The notes beneath the pieces were generated by a model. It did not search any database. It was given only the letters and a program-made list of their open reading frames with translations, and was not told the origin of the DNA. Positions 1 to 8,486 of a stretch of 64,000 nt of DNA are shown here, one piece after another. A program made the position numbers and the translations under genes. Within the stretch, counting starts at the first letter, position 1, and each line of letters begins with the position of its first letter. The stretch is taken from assembly GCA_045585955.1 (NCBI GenBank), contig JAZMZK010000085.1, positions 24,542 to 88,541 of the forward strand, given 5' to 3'. The stretch comes from SIG78 sp045585955 (lineage in GTDB: Bacteria > Verrucomicrobiota > Lentisphaeria > Victivallales > Victivallaceae).

Positions 1-2
1 TG

Positions 3-590
3 CTGCGTCCCCGCTCCGGCGATTTTCTTTACAGTGATGCGGATTTTGATACTCTGCTGCGGGATGCGGAAATATTGTACGAAGCCGGTGCCGATGGCTA
101 CATGGCTGGTATCATCACCGCCGACGGTCAGCTGGATATCAAACGCATGAAGGAAGTTTTGAAGCGGGTCCCCGGCAAGCCCTTTACTCTGCACCGGGCT
201 TTTGAAAGCACCCGTGACCAGTTCCGCACGCTGGAAGAGTGTGTTGATCTGGGGATCGACTACATCCTTACCGGCGGTCTTATCCCCGGCGGCGGTCTGG
301 ATACTGCCCGTCTTGCCAAACTCATTGAAAAAGCCGATAACCGCATCAAGATCGTAGTCGCGCTGGGTTCCGGCTTTACCGTGGATCTGCTGGAACCCAT
401 CATCAAGCAGTCCGGTGCTACTGAATACCACATCGTCAACGGCTACCGTCAGCGTTTGAGCAATATGAAGTTTGTGCCCGGCGGCGAAGCATTGGACGAC
501 GATCACCTGAAGAAAAAACTGGGCAAGATCGACTATCTGGAAGAAAGTGCAGTCCGTGAACTGCGTGACATTTTCAACAAATACGAATAA
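3..590 (+). CDS. cutC: CutC family protein (5' end cut by window)
   Basis: The reading frame is open to the window edge and starts with residues LRPRSGDFLYSD, the usual beginning of CutC shortly after its start codon, so only a few dozen residues are missing. About 195 residues are visible. The family is a TIM barrel; LHRAFEST, YILTGG and VALGSGFT are typical CutC segments. CutC was first linked to copper homeostasis in E. coli, but the biochemical role remains unclear. The next gene starts 9 nt after the stop, so the two are probably co-transcribed. An internal TTG at 75 could be mistaken for a start but lies within the conserved barrel. Confidence 0.88.
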   Translation: MRPRSGDFLYSDADFDTLLRDAEILYEAGADGYMAGIITADGQLDIKRMKEVLKRVPGKPFTLHRAFESTRDQFRTLEECVDLGIDYILTGGLIPGGGLDTARLAKLIEKADNRIKIVVALGSGFTVDLLEPIIKQSGATEYHIVNGYRQRLSNMKFVPGGEALDDDHLKKKLGKIDYLEESAVRELRDIFNKYE

Positions 591-599
591 GGATAAAAA

Positions 600-1370
600 A
601 TGACTGATAAAGCAACTCTGGTAAAACAGTTTCAGGCTCTGGGCATCAAGCCGGGAATGACTCTTCTGGTACACAGCTCGCTCCGTCGGGTAGGCAAAGT
701 CGAAGGCGGTGCCGATACCATTATTGACGCACTTTTGGAAGTGCTGGGCGAAAACGGTACCCTTTTGATGTCGGGCGTGTCGGGCAATGTAAATCCCGAT
801 CAGCCGGTCTATCATGTTAAATACACCCCCGCAACAGTGGGTACTCTGGTTAATGTATTTATGAAGCGTGATAATGTGGTGCGCAGCTTGCACCCGGTGC
901 ACTCTGTTGCCGGTTGCGGCCCCCGTGCCAAATACATCACCGACGGTCATCTGGAAGCCAACACCCCGTGGTCGCCCGACAGCCCCTACGGCAAATTGAT
1001 GCGTGAAGAAAACGGTTTTATCCTTTTCCTGGGTACCAACTTTACCTGCAACACCTGTATCCATGCTTTGGAGATCGAAGCCAGAGTGCCGGGTCTGCAC
1101 ACCAAAGATACCAGTAAACTCTATATCTTTGACTACAACAACGATCTGCATGTGATCGACCACCACTGGCACTCCCGCAAAAAGGACTACTATGTGGATA
1201 TGGAACATGTGGTAGCCGCCGCCGGCGGTCTGGTCTACGGCGAAGTCGGTACCGGCATGGCAAGATTGTGCGATGCAAAAATATTGCGGAAGACGGTGCT
1301 GCCCATCTTGCAGACCACGCCCGAAAAAGTGATCAAGCGTCTGACCGACAACGATTACATCTGGGAATAA
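600..1370 (+). CDS. AAC(3)-family acetyltransferase
   Basis: This 256-residue protein matches the aminoglycoside 3-N-acetyltransferase/YokD fold family. Near the N-terminus it has LLVHSSLRRVG followed by a GGADTIIDALLEVLGENGTLL segment, and the middle carries HPVHSVAGCG and a TPWSPDSPYGKL stretch typical of the acetyl-CoA and acceptor site. The family transfers acetyl from acetyl-CoA to amino groups. Chromosomal members like this one often have no proven drug substrate, so I would not call it a resistance gene. It lies 9 nt behind cutC and is followed by a clear intrinsic terminator, so it ends a short operon. Confidence 0.85.
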   Translation: MTDKATLVKQFQALGIKPGMTLLVHSSLRRVGKVEGGADTIIDALLEVLGENGTLLMSGVSGNVNPDQPVYHVKYTPATVGTLVNVFMKRDNVVRSLHPVHSVAGCGPRAKYITDGHLEANTPWSPDSPYGKLMREENGFILFLGTNFTCNTCIHALEIEARVPGLHTKDTSKLYIFDYNNDLHVIDHHWHSRKKDYYVDMEHVVAAAGGLVYGEVGTGMARLCDAKILRKTVLPILQTTPEKVIKRLTDNDYIWE

Positions 1371-1388
1371 CAATCAAGTTATGCAAGC

Positions 1389-1429
1389 AAAACGGAACTG
1401 TCGCCAAGAAAAAGCAGTTCCGTTTTTTT
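1389..1429 (+). terminator. Rho-independent terminator after the acetyltransferase gene
   Basis: The inverted repeat AAACGGAACTG / CAGTTCCGTTT (11 bp, about 14-nt loop) is followed by a run of seven T. It lies about 20 nt after the stop codon at 1370. Confidence 0.85.
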
Positions 1430-1447
1430 AATATCGGACTTTGGTTT

Positions 1448-2146
1448 ATGAACAGGCAAAAATTTTCGGATGAAATATTAAGATTATTACCCATACTGCT
1501 TTATGCTGTTGCACTGCTGGGGTTTCTGCTGCTGATTGGTATTGAATTTGTTCTGGAAATATTGGGGAACCGGTTATGGATCAACAATTTTAACCGGTTT
1601 GATGAAAGTATTGGGACATGGTTGGGCTATTTAGCTTTGTTCTCATTTGGCTTGTCGTGGGTATGGTGCTTGGTGATTTATCTTTTTCCGGTGAAAAAGC
1701 ACTGGGAAATCCGTTGGGTTTGGTCGTTGGCTTATTTTCTTTTTCCTGCATTAGGAATATTTATAATACTCTCGCTGCCGCTTTCCGGCAAACAGAAAGA
1801 AGTTACCAAAAAGTTTCAATGTTTGTCCAATACCAAGCAATTAGCCATAGCTATTCAGCTTTACGCAATAGATAACAAAGATTATTTTCCGGAAAAGTTG
1901 GATGCTTTGGTACCGGATCATGTGCCGGAAAAAGAACAAAAAAAGTTGTTCCGCTGCCCGGCAGAAAAAGATCCTGAAGTATTGAAGAGCTATGATTATT
2001 TCGGGAAGGGCAGGAAAATCACCGATCCGGTTTTTGTTATATTGCAGGAAAAATCAGGAAATCATCCGGATGGATTTTTTCATCAAATCAAATCCGATGG
2101 CGAAGTCAGTTATAAAAAGTTTGGGGCGGAAAATAATAATCTGTAA
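1448..2146 (+). CDS. Membrane protein with a pseudopilin-like C-terminal domain
   Basis: The ATG at 1448 lies just after the terminator and gives 232 residues. The frame is open further upstream but would overlap the previous gene and the terminator. Three hydrophobic stretches (about residues 13-38, 52-75 and 88-108) predict an inner-membrane protein. After them comes KEVTKKFQCLSNTKQLAIAIQLYAIDNKDYFP, which resembles the region just behind the leader helix of pseudopilins of this phylum (compare NLKQIGTAMTMYSGEHDD at 44.9 kb), with a later Cys-Pro (RCPAEKD). The FTLIELL leader is absent and replaced by ordinary membrane helices. No ribosome binding site is obvious. Function unknown. Confidence 0.6.
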   Translation: MNRQKFSDEILRLLPILLYAVALLGFLLLIGIEFVLEILGNRLWINNFNRFDESIGTWLGYLALFSFGLSWVWCLVIYLFPVKKHWEIRWVWSLAYFLFPALGIFIILSLPLSGKQKEVTKKFQCLSNTKQLAIAIQLYAIDNKDYFPEKLDALVPDHVPEKEQKKLFRCPAEKDPEVLKSYDYFGKGRKITDPVFVILQEKSGNHPDGFFHQIKSDGEVSYKKFGAENNNL

Positions 2147-2363
2147 GCTGGAGGTATTTTCAAAACTCCTCAAAAGTCGTCAAAGGCTCAACCTGCGCCC
2201 AGTACAAGGAGTGTTTTCGGCGGTTACCTTTCCATTGTCGCATAAAGCTGTGGTGGACAAGTCAGGCAGCCTCCTCAAACTACCTTATTCTGTGCTGTGG
2301 TTTTGCTCTTTGCCTTTGTTTTGAATGACTTTTGAATTTACCAGATGTAAAACAAGTTTTTTT

Positions 2364-3038
2364 ATGAATTTTAATTCAGTTATTTTGTCAGGTGTTGTTT
2401 GTGCTGATTTGCTGTGCGGCTGCGTTACAGACATCAAGCCGGATGCGGTCATAACTCTTGCTACTTATAATATACGCTGCCCCCGTGATGAGTCCCCCAA
2501 TACCAGGGAGGAACGCAAAGATCGCTGCCGGGCAGTCATCCGCAAGAACGGCTTGGATATTTCTGGCGTTCAGGAAGCGTTTCGCCACCAGCTGGATGAT
2601 TTGCTTGCCAACAGCGATTACGCTTTTATCGGCAAGGGGCGTGATGACTTCAAAGATAAGGGCGAATTTGCTGCCATTATCTACAATAAAAACCGTTTTG
2701 AAGTAATTGACAGCGGCGTTTTGAGTTTGTCGGAAACACCGGATGTGCCGGGAGTGGTGGCATGGAATGCAGTGTGTCCACGCATGGCTGCAATCCGATG
2801 TCTACCGCACCGCTGTAAGTTTGCTCAATGACTCAAAAACGGTTTCCCAAACGCCCCATCAAGGATCAGGCAATACCTTTATTGGTTATGGCAGAAGCAA
2901 GTCCACGGAGTTGATTGATTACATTTTTGTTTCTGATGACTTCAGGTTTTATCCCACAAAACCGATAATACCCGGATCAATGGACTGTACGCCTCCGACC
3001 ACGACCCGGTTGTCGTCAAACTCATCTTGACTGAATAA
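2364..3038 (+). pseudogene. Broken endonuclease/exonuclease/phosphatase family lipoprotein
   Basis: The N-terminal part starts at ATG 2364 with a lipoprotein-like signal (LLCGC). It continues with ATYNIRCP, a conserved GVQEA and later YNKNRFEVIDSGVLSLSETPD, all typical of the EEP superfamily. After CPRMA near 2790 the frame is lost. LIDYIFVSDDF reappears in another frame, and ASDHDPVVVKL, the family's closing motif, is in a third frame up to TAA 3038. About 100 central residues, including the GDFN catalytic region, are missing. At least one deletion and two frameshifts are needed, so this is a decayed gene rather than a sequencing slip. Confidence 0.75.
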
Positions 3039-3082
3039 AAATAATTTTTTTGCTTTTTTAGTTTAAAATAGATATTTTCTGC

Positions 3083-3111
3083 TTGCGGTATTGCGGGTTT
3101 TGAGTTATATT
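3083..3111 (+). promoter_or_regulatory. Candidate sigma70-type promoter for cca
   Basis: TTGCGG, a 17-nt spacer, then TATATT, about 95 nt before the cca start. Assigned by consensus only. Confidence 0.4.
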
Positions 3112-3208
3112 ATATTGTTTGTTCTGCCCTTTTTTTGGGGATGAATTCCCGGTAGAAGTTTTTTTGTTGAAAAATGGCGGAGTTTGCTTGAAAGTTCAGG
3201 AATATTTT

Positions 3209-4552
3209 ATGGCAGAAATAGTCAAAATAAAAGCTCCGGAAAATGACCTTTTTTATGCAGCATGCAAGGTTGCAGAAAAGGTTCGTAATGCCGGTTTTGA
3301 AATATATTTTGTCGGCGGAGTTGTGCGGGATATGGTTATGAACAATAACCCGTCGGATATAGATATGGTGACAACCGCTTTGCCGCAGGATATAAGCAGG
3401 CTGTTTCCCGGTGCGGAAATGGTCGGTGCATGCTTCGGAGTTGTGCTGGTAAAGTTTGAAGGCTTTGTTTTTGAAGTTGCCACCTGCCGGGAAGAACGGT
3501 TGTACAGCGACGGCCGCCGGCCGGATGAAGTCAAGTTTACCAAAGATGTGACTGTGGATTTGCAGCGGCGGGATTTTACCATAAATGCCATGCTCTACGA
3601 TCCGGCAACCGGGGAAGTCATTGACCATGTCGGCGGTTTGCAGGATATAAAAGCGCACCGGGTACGGGTGGTTGGCATGCCGGAGGAGCGTTTTAACGAA
3701 GATTATCTGAGAATGCTCCGGGCAATACGGTTTGCTTCAAGGTTGGACTTTGAAATCGAACCTTCAGCGTGGAATGCGATTTGTTCAATGGCAGAAAAAT
3801 GTGCGCTGATCGCTGCTGAACGGGTGCGGGACGAGCTGGAAAATATGTTCTGCAATGTCAATGCTGCAAGAGCGTTGAAACTTTTGAAAGCAAGCGGTAT
3901 ATTGAATATATGGCTGCCGGAAGTTGATGCGCTTGCCGGTGTTGAACAGCACCCGAAATATCACCCGGAAGGGGATGTGTGGGTACATACTTTGCTGATG
4001 TTTGAGAAAGCCGGGCGTTTGCAGAATAATATCCTTGCCTGGAGCATACTGCTGCACGATATAGGCAAGAAACCGGCGTTTTCGCTTGATTGTGATAATA
4101 TACCGCACTTTTATGGCCACGAAGCTATAGGGGCGGATATGATTCCGGCAATCGCTCAAAGATTGCGGTTTTCCCGGGAAGCGGCAGAAGCAGTGGAACA
4201 TGCGGTGCGGTATCACATGCGGTTTGCTTCGGTTATGGAAATGCGGGAAGCCAAGCTCAAACGGCTGATGGCGGAAAAGTATTTTGTCATGGAGCTGGAG
4301 CTGCACCGGCTGGATTGCCTTTGCTCCAACGGGTTGACTGCCGGGTATGATTTTTTGCTTGACCGCATGAAAAAAACAGCGGTTCTGGCATTGCCGGAGC
4401 TGTTTTTGAACGGCAATGATTTAATAAAGTTGGGGTACAAACCCGGTCGGTTGTTTAAAGAAATTCTTGAAGAGCTGATGGATGCCCAGTTGGATAAACG
4501 GGTGAACGACCGGGAAGAAGCGTTAAAATTTGTGAAAGAGAATTTTTGCTGA
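3209..4552 (+). CDS. cca: CCA tRNA nucleotidyltransferase / poly(A) polymerase family, with HD domain
   Basis: The protein has 447 residues. The nucleotidyltransferase head carries GGVVRDM (about residues 36-42), the metal-binding DID (50-52) and RRDFTINAMLYDP. The flexible neck region EDYLRMLRAIRFASRL follows. The C-terminal half holds an HD phosphohydrolase domain with HPEGDVWVH and LLHDIGKK. The enzyme adds or repairs the 3' CCA of tRNA. ATG 3209 is preceded by AGGA at a normal distance; the frame is open 90 nt further upstream, but the added residues have no family counterpart. There is no linked partner, and a candidate promoter lies upstream. Confidence 0.9.
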   Translation: MAEIVKIKAPENDLFYAACKVAEKVRNAGFEIYFVGGVVRDMVMNNNPSDIDMVTTALPQDISRLFPGAEMVGACFGVVLVKFEGFVFEVATCREERLYSDGRRPDEVKFTKDVTVDLQRRDFTINAMLYDPATGEVIDHVGGLQDIKAHRVRVVGMPEERFNEDYLRMLRAIRFASRLDFEIEPSAWNAICSMAEKCALIAAERVRDELENMFCNVNAARALKLLKASGILNIWLPEVDALAGVEQHPKYHPEGDVWVHTLLMFEKAGRLQNNILAWSILLHDIGKKPAFSLDCDNIPHFYGHEAIGADMIPAIAQRLRFSREAAEAVEHAVRYHMRFASVMEMREAKLKRLMAEKYFVMELELHRLDCLCSNGLTAGYDFLLDRMKKTAVLALPELFLNGNDLIKLGYKPGRLFKEILEELMDAQLDKRVNDREEALKFVKENFC

Positions 4553-4598
4553 AACAGTAAATTATATGAATCAAACTTTTAAATAAAGGACAGAAATT

Positions 4599-5909
4599 AT
4601 GAGTACAGTCAGAATCGGTGCGGCAGAAGATTATGTGAATCCTTCTGCACTTAAAAGTTTGCAGCTTGAACGCTTGCAGAAGATCGTCAAACACACCTAC
4701 GACAATGTGGAAGTTTTTCGCAACCGTATGCAGGAAAAAGGTCTGACTCCGGATTGTGTCAAGAGTTTGGAAGACCTTGCCAAGCTGCCCTTTACCAACA
4801 AAACTGATTTGCGTGACTATTACCCCTTTGGTTTGTTTGCAACTCCTATGAGCGAAGTGGTGCGTCTGCACGCTTCCAGCGGTACTACCGGCAAACCCAT
4901 TGTGGTCGGCTATACTAAAAATGATATTGAGCTGTGGGCGGATGTTATGAAGCGTGCGTTCCAGAGCTGCGGTTTGAATAAAAACGATGTTATTCAGGTT
5001 TCTTACGGTTACGGATTGTTCACCGGCGGTCTGGGTGCCCATTACGGTACCGAAGCTCTGGGTGCCACGGTAGTTCCCACTTCCGGCGGCAACACCCAGC
5101 GGCAGCTGATGGTCATGCAGGACTTTGGCGTAACGGCGATCTGCTGTACCCCCAGTTACTTCAACTTTCTTGCCGAAAAAGCCGCCGAAGGCAATATCAA
5201 TATGCGGGAGTTGCCGCTGAAGGTAGGTATTTTCGGTGCCGAACCCTGGACTGACGCCATGCGTAAACAAATGCAGGCCAACACCGGCATCGAACCTTAC
5301 GATATTTACGGCTTGAGCGAAATCATCGGTCCCGGTGTGGCTATTGAGTGCAGCGAACACAATGGGTTGCATATTTTTGAAGACCACTTCTATCCGGAAA
5401 TCGTGGACCCGGATACCGGCGAAGTGCTGCCCGACGGTGCTTTCGGTGAATTGGTCATTACCACTTTGACCAAAGAAGCGTTCCCCATGATCCGCTACCG
5501 CACCCACGACTTGACCCGCATCATCTCCGAACCCTGTGCCTGCGGCAGAACCATTCGCCGGATCGACCGCATCGCCAGCCGCTGCGATGATATGATGATC
5601 ATCCGCGGGGTGAATGTGTTCCCCTCCCAGATCGAAGCAGCACTGCTTTCGGTTGATGGTACTTTGCCCCATTACCACATTGTGCTGTATACCGAAAAGG
5701 GTATGGACAATATTGAAGTTGATGTGGAAGTCAGCGAAAAGATCTTCTCCGACACCATCAGCACCATGGAAGAAATGCAGAAGAAACTTGCCAGTGCCAT
5801 CGAACACACCATCGGTTTGCGGGTAAAAGTAAAACTGGTTGCTCCCCAGACGATCCAGCGCAGCGAAGGTAAAGCCAAGCGGGTGATCGACCGTCGGGAA
5901 CGGATTTAA
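4599..5909 (+). CDS. paaK: Phenylacetate-CoA ligase family protein
   Basis: This 436-residue member of the adenylate-forming superfamily has the P-loop HASSGTTGKP (about residues 91-100), the YGLSEIIGPG motif, and the C-terminal RRIDRIASRCDDMMIIRGVNVFPSQIE that ends in the PaaK-type swivelling domain. PaaK activates phenylacetate with ATP and CoA. In anaerobic gut bacteria, homologues often occur without any phenylacetate degradation genes and probably activate aryl acids from amino acid metabolism; no paa genes are visible here. AAAGGA lies 12 nt upstream of the ATG. tolB follows after 26 nt. Confidence 0.9.
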   Translation: MSTVRIGAAEDYVNPSALKSLQLERLQKIVKHTYDNVEVFRNRMQEKGLTPDCVKSLEDLAKLPFTNKTDLRDYYPFGLFATPMSEVVRLHASSGTTGKPIVVGYTKNDIELWADVMKRAFQSCGLNKNDVIQVSYGYGLFTGGLGAHYGTEALGATVVPTSGGNTQRQLMVMQDFGVTAICCTPSYFNFLAEKAAEGNINMRELPLKVGIFGAEPWTDAMRKQMQANTGIEPYDIYGLSEIIGPGVAIECSEHNGLHIFEDHFYPEIVDPDTGEVLPDGAFGELVITTLTKEAFPMIRYRTHDLTRIISEPCACGRTIRRIDRIASRCDDMMIIRGVNVFPSQIEAALLSVDGTLPHYHIVLYTEKGMDNIEVDVEVSEKIFSDTISTMEEMQKKLASAIEHTIGLRVKVKLVAPQTIQRSEGKAKRVIDRRERI

Positions 5910-5935
5910 TATAAGACAGTGAGGCTGTATTGGCT

Positions 5936-7129
5936 ATGAAAATTAAAACTCCGGTATTATTGCTTTGCATTGCGTTTTTTGCCGCATTTACGGCAAAAGC
6001 GGCAAATGTTATTGAAATCAACAAATCTGCCCAGCATACCTTTGTACAACCAACGATCCAGCTCAAAAGCATCAATGGTGATCCCAAGTTGTGCGAACCG
6101 TTTTACCGTTATCTTGCCACTTGCGGCTGGTTCCGGGTGGTCAAGGGGCAGGCGGACTACGATCTGGAGTTTACCGGCGGCGACGGGAAAATCGTTATGC
6201 AGCTTTACTTCGGAGCCAATCCGGTTTTGCGTAAGAACATAACTTATTCCGGCGATACCCGCCGAGCTGCTGCCCGGGCGGTCGATGAACTTATCAATGC
6301 AAGGTTCAAACAGCGTTTGTGCGACAGTCAGCTGGTTTTTACCGCCGAAACCCAACGGGGATTGAAAGAGGTTTTTGTGTGCGATACTGATGGCGGTAAT
6401 ATCCGCAAAGTTACAGCATACAAAAACAGCTGCGTGGAACCGGCTTGGATGCCCAACGGTAATTCGGTTGTTTACACCCGCTATTCAGCATCAGGTACAG
6501 ACCTTTGCGAAACCATGCTCAATCCGTGGAGAACCCGCCGTTTGACCAGATTTCCCGGTATGAATGTGGGGGCTTCGGTGCATCCTTCCGGGGATTATCT
6601 GGCTATGATAATGAGTATTGACCGGCAGGTGGAGCTGTATGTGAAAGCTTTCAACAGCCGCGATCGCCGCCGGATCACCCACAGCAAAGCGGTGGAGGCA
6701 TCGCCCTGCTGGCACCCGGGCGGGACAACGATCTGTTTTGTTTCTGACCGCAGCGGCCGCCCCGGACTTTATTTGGTTGGAGCCAATGGCGGCGAAATGC
6801 GGCGGGTCCCCACTGTGGGCAGCGAAGCGGTAACACCTTCCTGGTCGCCGGATGGCAAATTGGCGTATGCCGCTAAAGTTGGCGGCAGCTATAAACTTGC
6901 TATTTATGACCCCAAAGGGGTAGATACCGGGGTAATTAAAAATCTGCCTGCCGGGGATTGGGAAGCCCCCACCTGGGCGCCGGATTCACGGCACCTGGCG
7001 GCATCGCGCAGAGTTGGCAGAAAAAGTGAAATCTATATTGTGGACAGCAAGACCGGGGTATCCCGTAAATTGCTGAATATGAGTATATCGCAAACTTCGC
7101 CGGATTGGTCGCCCATCCGACGGGATTGA
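5936..7129 (+). CDS. tolB: TolB-like periplasmic beta-propeller protein
   Basis: The protein has 397 residues with a cleavable signal peptide (LLLCIAFFAAFTAKA). The N-terminal TolB domain (about residues 20-130) is followed by WD-like TolB propeller blades with repeated PSWSPDG-type cores (EPAWMPNG, ASVHPSG, SPCWHPGG, TPSWSPDG, PTWAPDS, SPDWSP). In the Tol-Pal system, TolB binds Pal and helps outer-membrane constriction at division. TolA, TolQ, TolR and Pal are not nearby. Start: GTGAGG serves either TTG 5930 or ATG 5936; I chose the ATG. Confidence 0.85.
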   Translation: MKIKTPVLLLCIAFFAAFTAKAANVIEINKSAQHTFVQPTIQLKSINGDPKLCEPFYRYLATCGWFRVVKGQADYDLEFTGGDGKIVMQLYFGANPVLRKNITYSGDTRRAAARAVDELINARFKQRLCDSQLVFTAETQRGLKEVFVCDTDGGNIRKVTAYKNSCVEPAWMPNGNSVVYTRYSASGTDLCETMLNPWRTRRLTRFPGMNVGASVHPSGDYLAMIMSIDRQVELYVKAFNSRDRRRITHSKAVEASPCWHPGGTTICFVSDRSGRPGLYLVGANGGEMRRVPTVGSEAVTPSWSPDGKLAYAAKVGGSYKLAIYDPKGVDTGVIKNLPAGDWEAPTWAPDSRHLAASRRVGRKSEIYIVDSKTGVSRKLLNMSISQTSPDWSPIRRD

Positions 7130-7162
7130 ACAGAGATTTGTATAAAGGTTTTTCAGGTTTAT

Positions 7163-8464
7163 ATGATCGAGAATTTTGACCAGGCGTGCAGCTGGCTTTT
7201 CGGTTTGCACCGCTTCGGTATAAAACTTGGATTGGAACAGACCGTAAGGTTGACTGAATTGTGCGGTGCTTTTCCTAATGATTTGAAGTTTATCCATCTT
7301 GCCGGAACCAATGGCAAAGGTTCCACCGGGGCAATGCTGGAGAAGGCTTTACGCTGCAACGGCTTTACCACGGGGTTTTATTCGTCGCCCCATTTGGTAA
7401 GTGCCTGCGAACGGATCCGCATCAACGGCAAAGCCATCAGCGAAGAAGAGTTTCTGGAACTTGCAGGAAAACTGGATATTGCTGTGGAAAAAATGCGTGC
7501 CGAAGGCAGCCAGCCCACTTATTTTGAAGCCGTTACCGCTATGGCAATGTTGAGCTTTATCAAGCATAAATGCGACTATGTGGTATGGGAAACCGGTATG
7601 GGCGGCAGATTGGATGCAACCAATATAGTGCAGCCGGTGATTTGTGCCATAACCAATATAGCGTTGGATCACGAAAAGTTTTTGGGCGACAATGTGGCGG
7701 CTATCGCCAGTGAAAAAGCGGGCATCGTCAAAACCAATGCTCCGGTGGTGGTGGGGCAAATGCCGTTGGAAGCCGAAGAGGTCATTCGCTTGAAAGCGGC
7801 AATGGTCAATACTGAATTTTACCGGGCAAAGGAGTTGTCGCCTTTAAGTGAAAATGAGAAATCTCTTATGCAGGTAAATTATCAGCGATTTACTTGCGGC
7901 GGCGAAACTATTGAACTTAAAATGAACGGCTTGATGCAGCAACGCAATGCCCAGCTGGTCATATCGGTATTGAAAGTTTTGAAGTTGTGGAACGATGTGA
8001 GTTGTAAAGCTTTGAGCGAAACCCGCTGGCCCGCCCGCATTGAAACACTTAAAGCTGGCAGATTTATTCTTGATGGCGGTCATAATCCGGATGGCTTGAC
8101 TTCGTTAACGGAAACGCTGAAAGTGTTGTACCCCGGCAAAAAGTTTGATTGGATCTTCGGGGCGTTTGCCGATAAGGACTACTCCGGCTGCTTGAAAATC
8201 ATTGCACCTTTGGCCAAATCGTTGAGTGCTGTGGCATTTGCCGAAGAAGCCAGACTTTCGGCATCGTTGGATGATATTTGCTCCAAAGCTGAAGATCTGG
8301 GGATAGAAAATTGCCGCAAGGTCGATGATCTTGCAGGGTATTTGAATAAGTTATCAGCTGAAAATCCGTCGGATGGTTTGCCGACGGTGATAGCCGGATC
8401 GCTGTATCTGGCAGGGGAGGTTCTGGAAATATTGACTCCTCCGGAACATGTTTTGGAATTGTAA
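7163..8464 (+). CDS. folC: Folylpolyglutamate synthase / dihydrofolate synthase
   Basis: This 433-residue Mur-ligase-family protein has the P-loop HLAGTNGKGST (about residues 45-55), the downstream YFEAVTAMA and ETGMGGRLDATN segments, TNIALDHEKFLG and the C-terminal LDGGHNPDG motif. FolC adds glutamate to dihydropteroate and extends the glutamate tail of folates in the cytoplasm. It lies 33 nt after tolB and 22 nt before lon, all on the same strand, in a run of mixed housekeeping genes. The ribosome binding site is weak. Confidence 0.92.
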   Translation: MIENFDQACSWLFGLHRFGIKLGLEQTVRLTELCGAFPNDLKFIHLAGTNGKGSTGAMLEKALRCNGFTTGFYSSPHLVSACERIRINGKAISEEEFLELAGKLDIAVEKMRAEGSQPTYFEAVTAMAMLSFIKHKCDYVVWETGMGGRLDATNIVQPVICAITNIALDHEKFLGDNVAAIASEKAGIVKTNAPVVVGQMPLEAEEVIRLKAAMVNTEFYRAKELSPLSENEKSLMQVNYQRFTCGGETIELKMNGLMQQRNAQLVISVLKVLKLWNDVSCKALSETRWPARIETLKAGRFILDGGHNPDGLTSLTETLKVLYPGKKFDWIFGAFADKDYSGCLKIIAPLAKSLSAVAFAEEARLSASLDDICSKAEDLGIENCRKVDDLAGYLNKLSAENPSDGLPTVIAGSLYLAGEVLEILTPPEHVLEL

Positions 8465-8486
8465 CAGAAAGTGGGATTTATTTTAT

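Noticed and set aside
600..1370. Reading the AAC(3)-family gene as an antibiotic-resistance gene
   Set aside because: Family membership is clear, but there is no mobile-element context and many chromosomal homologues have no known drug activity, so resistance cannot be claimed from sequence.
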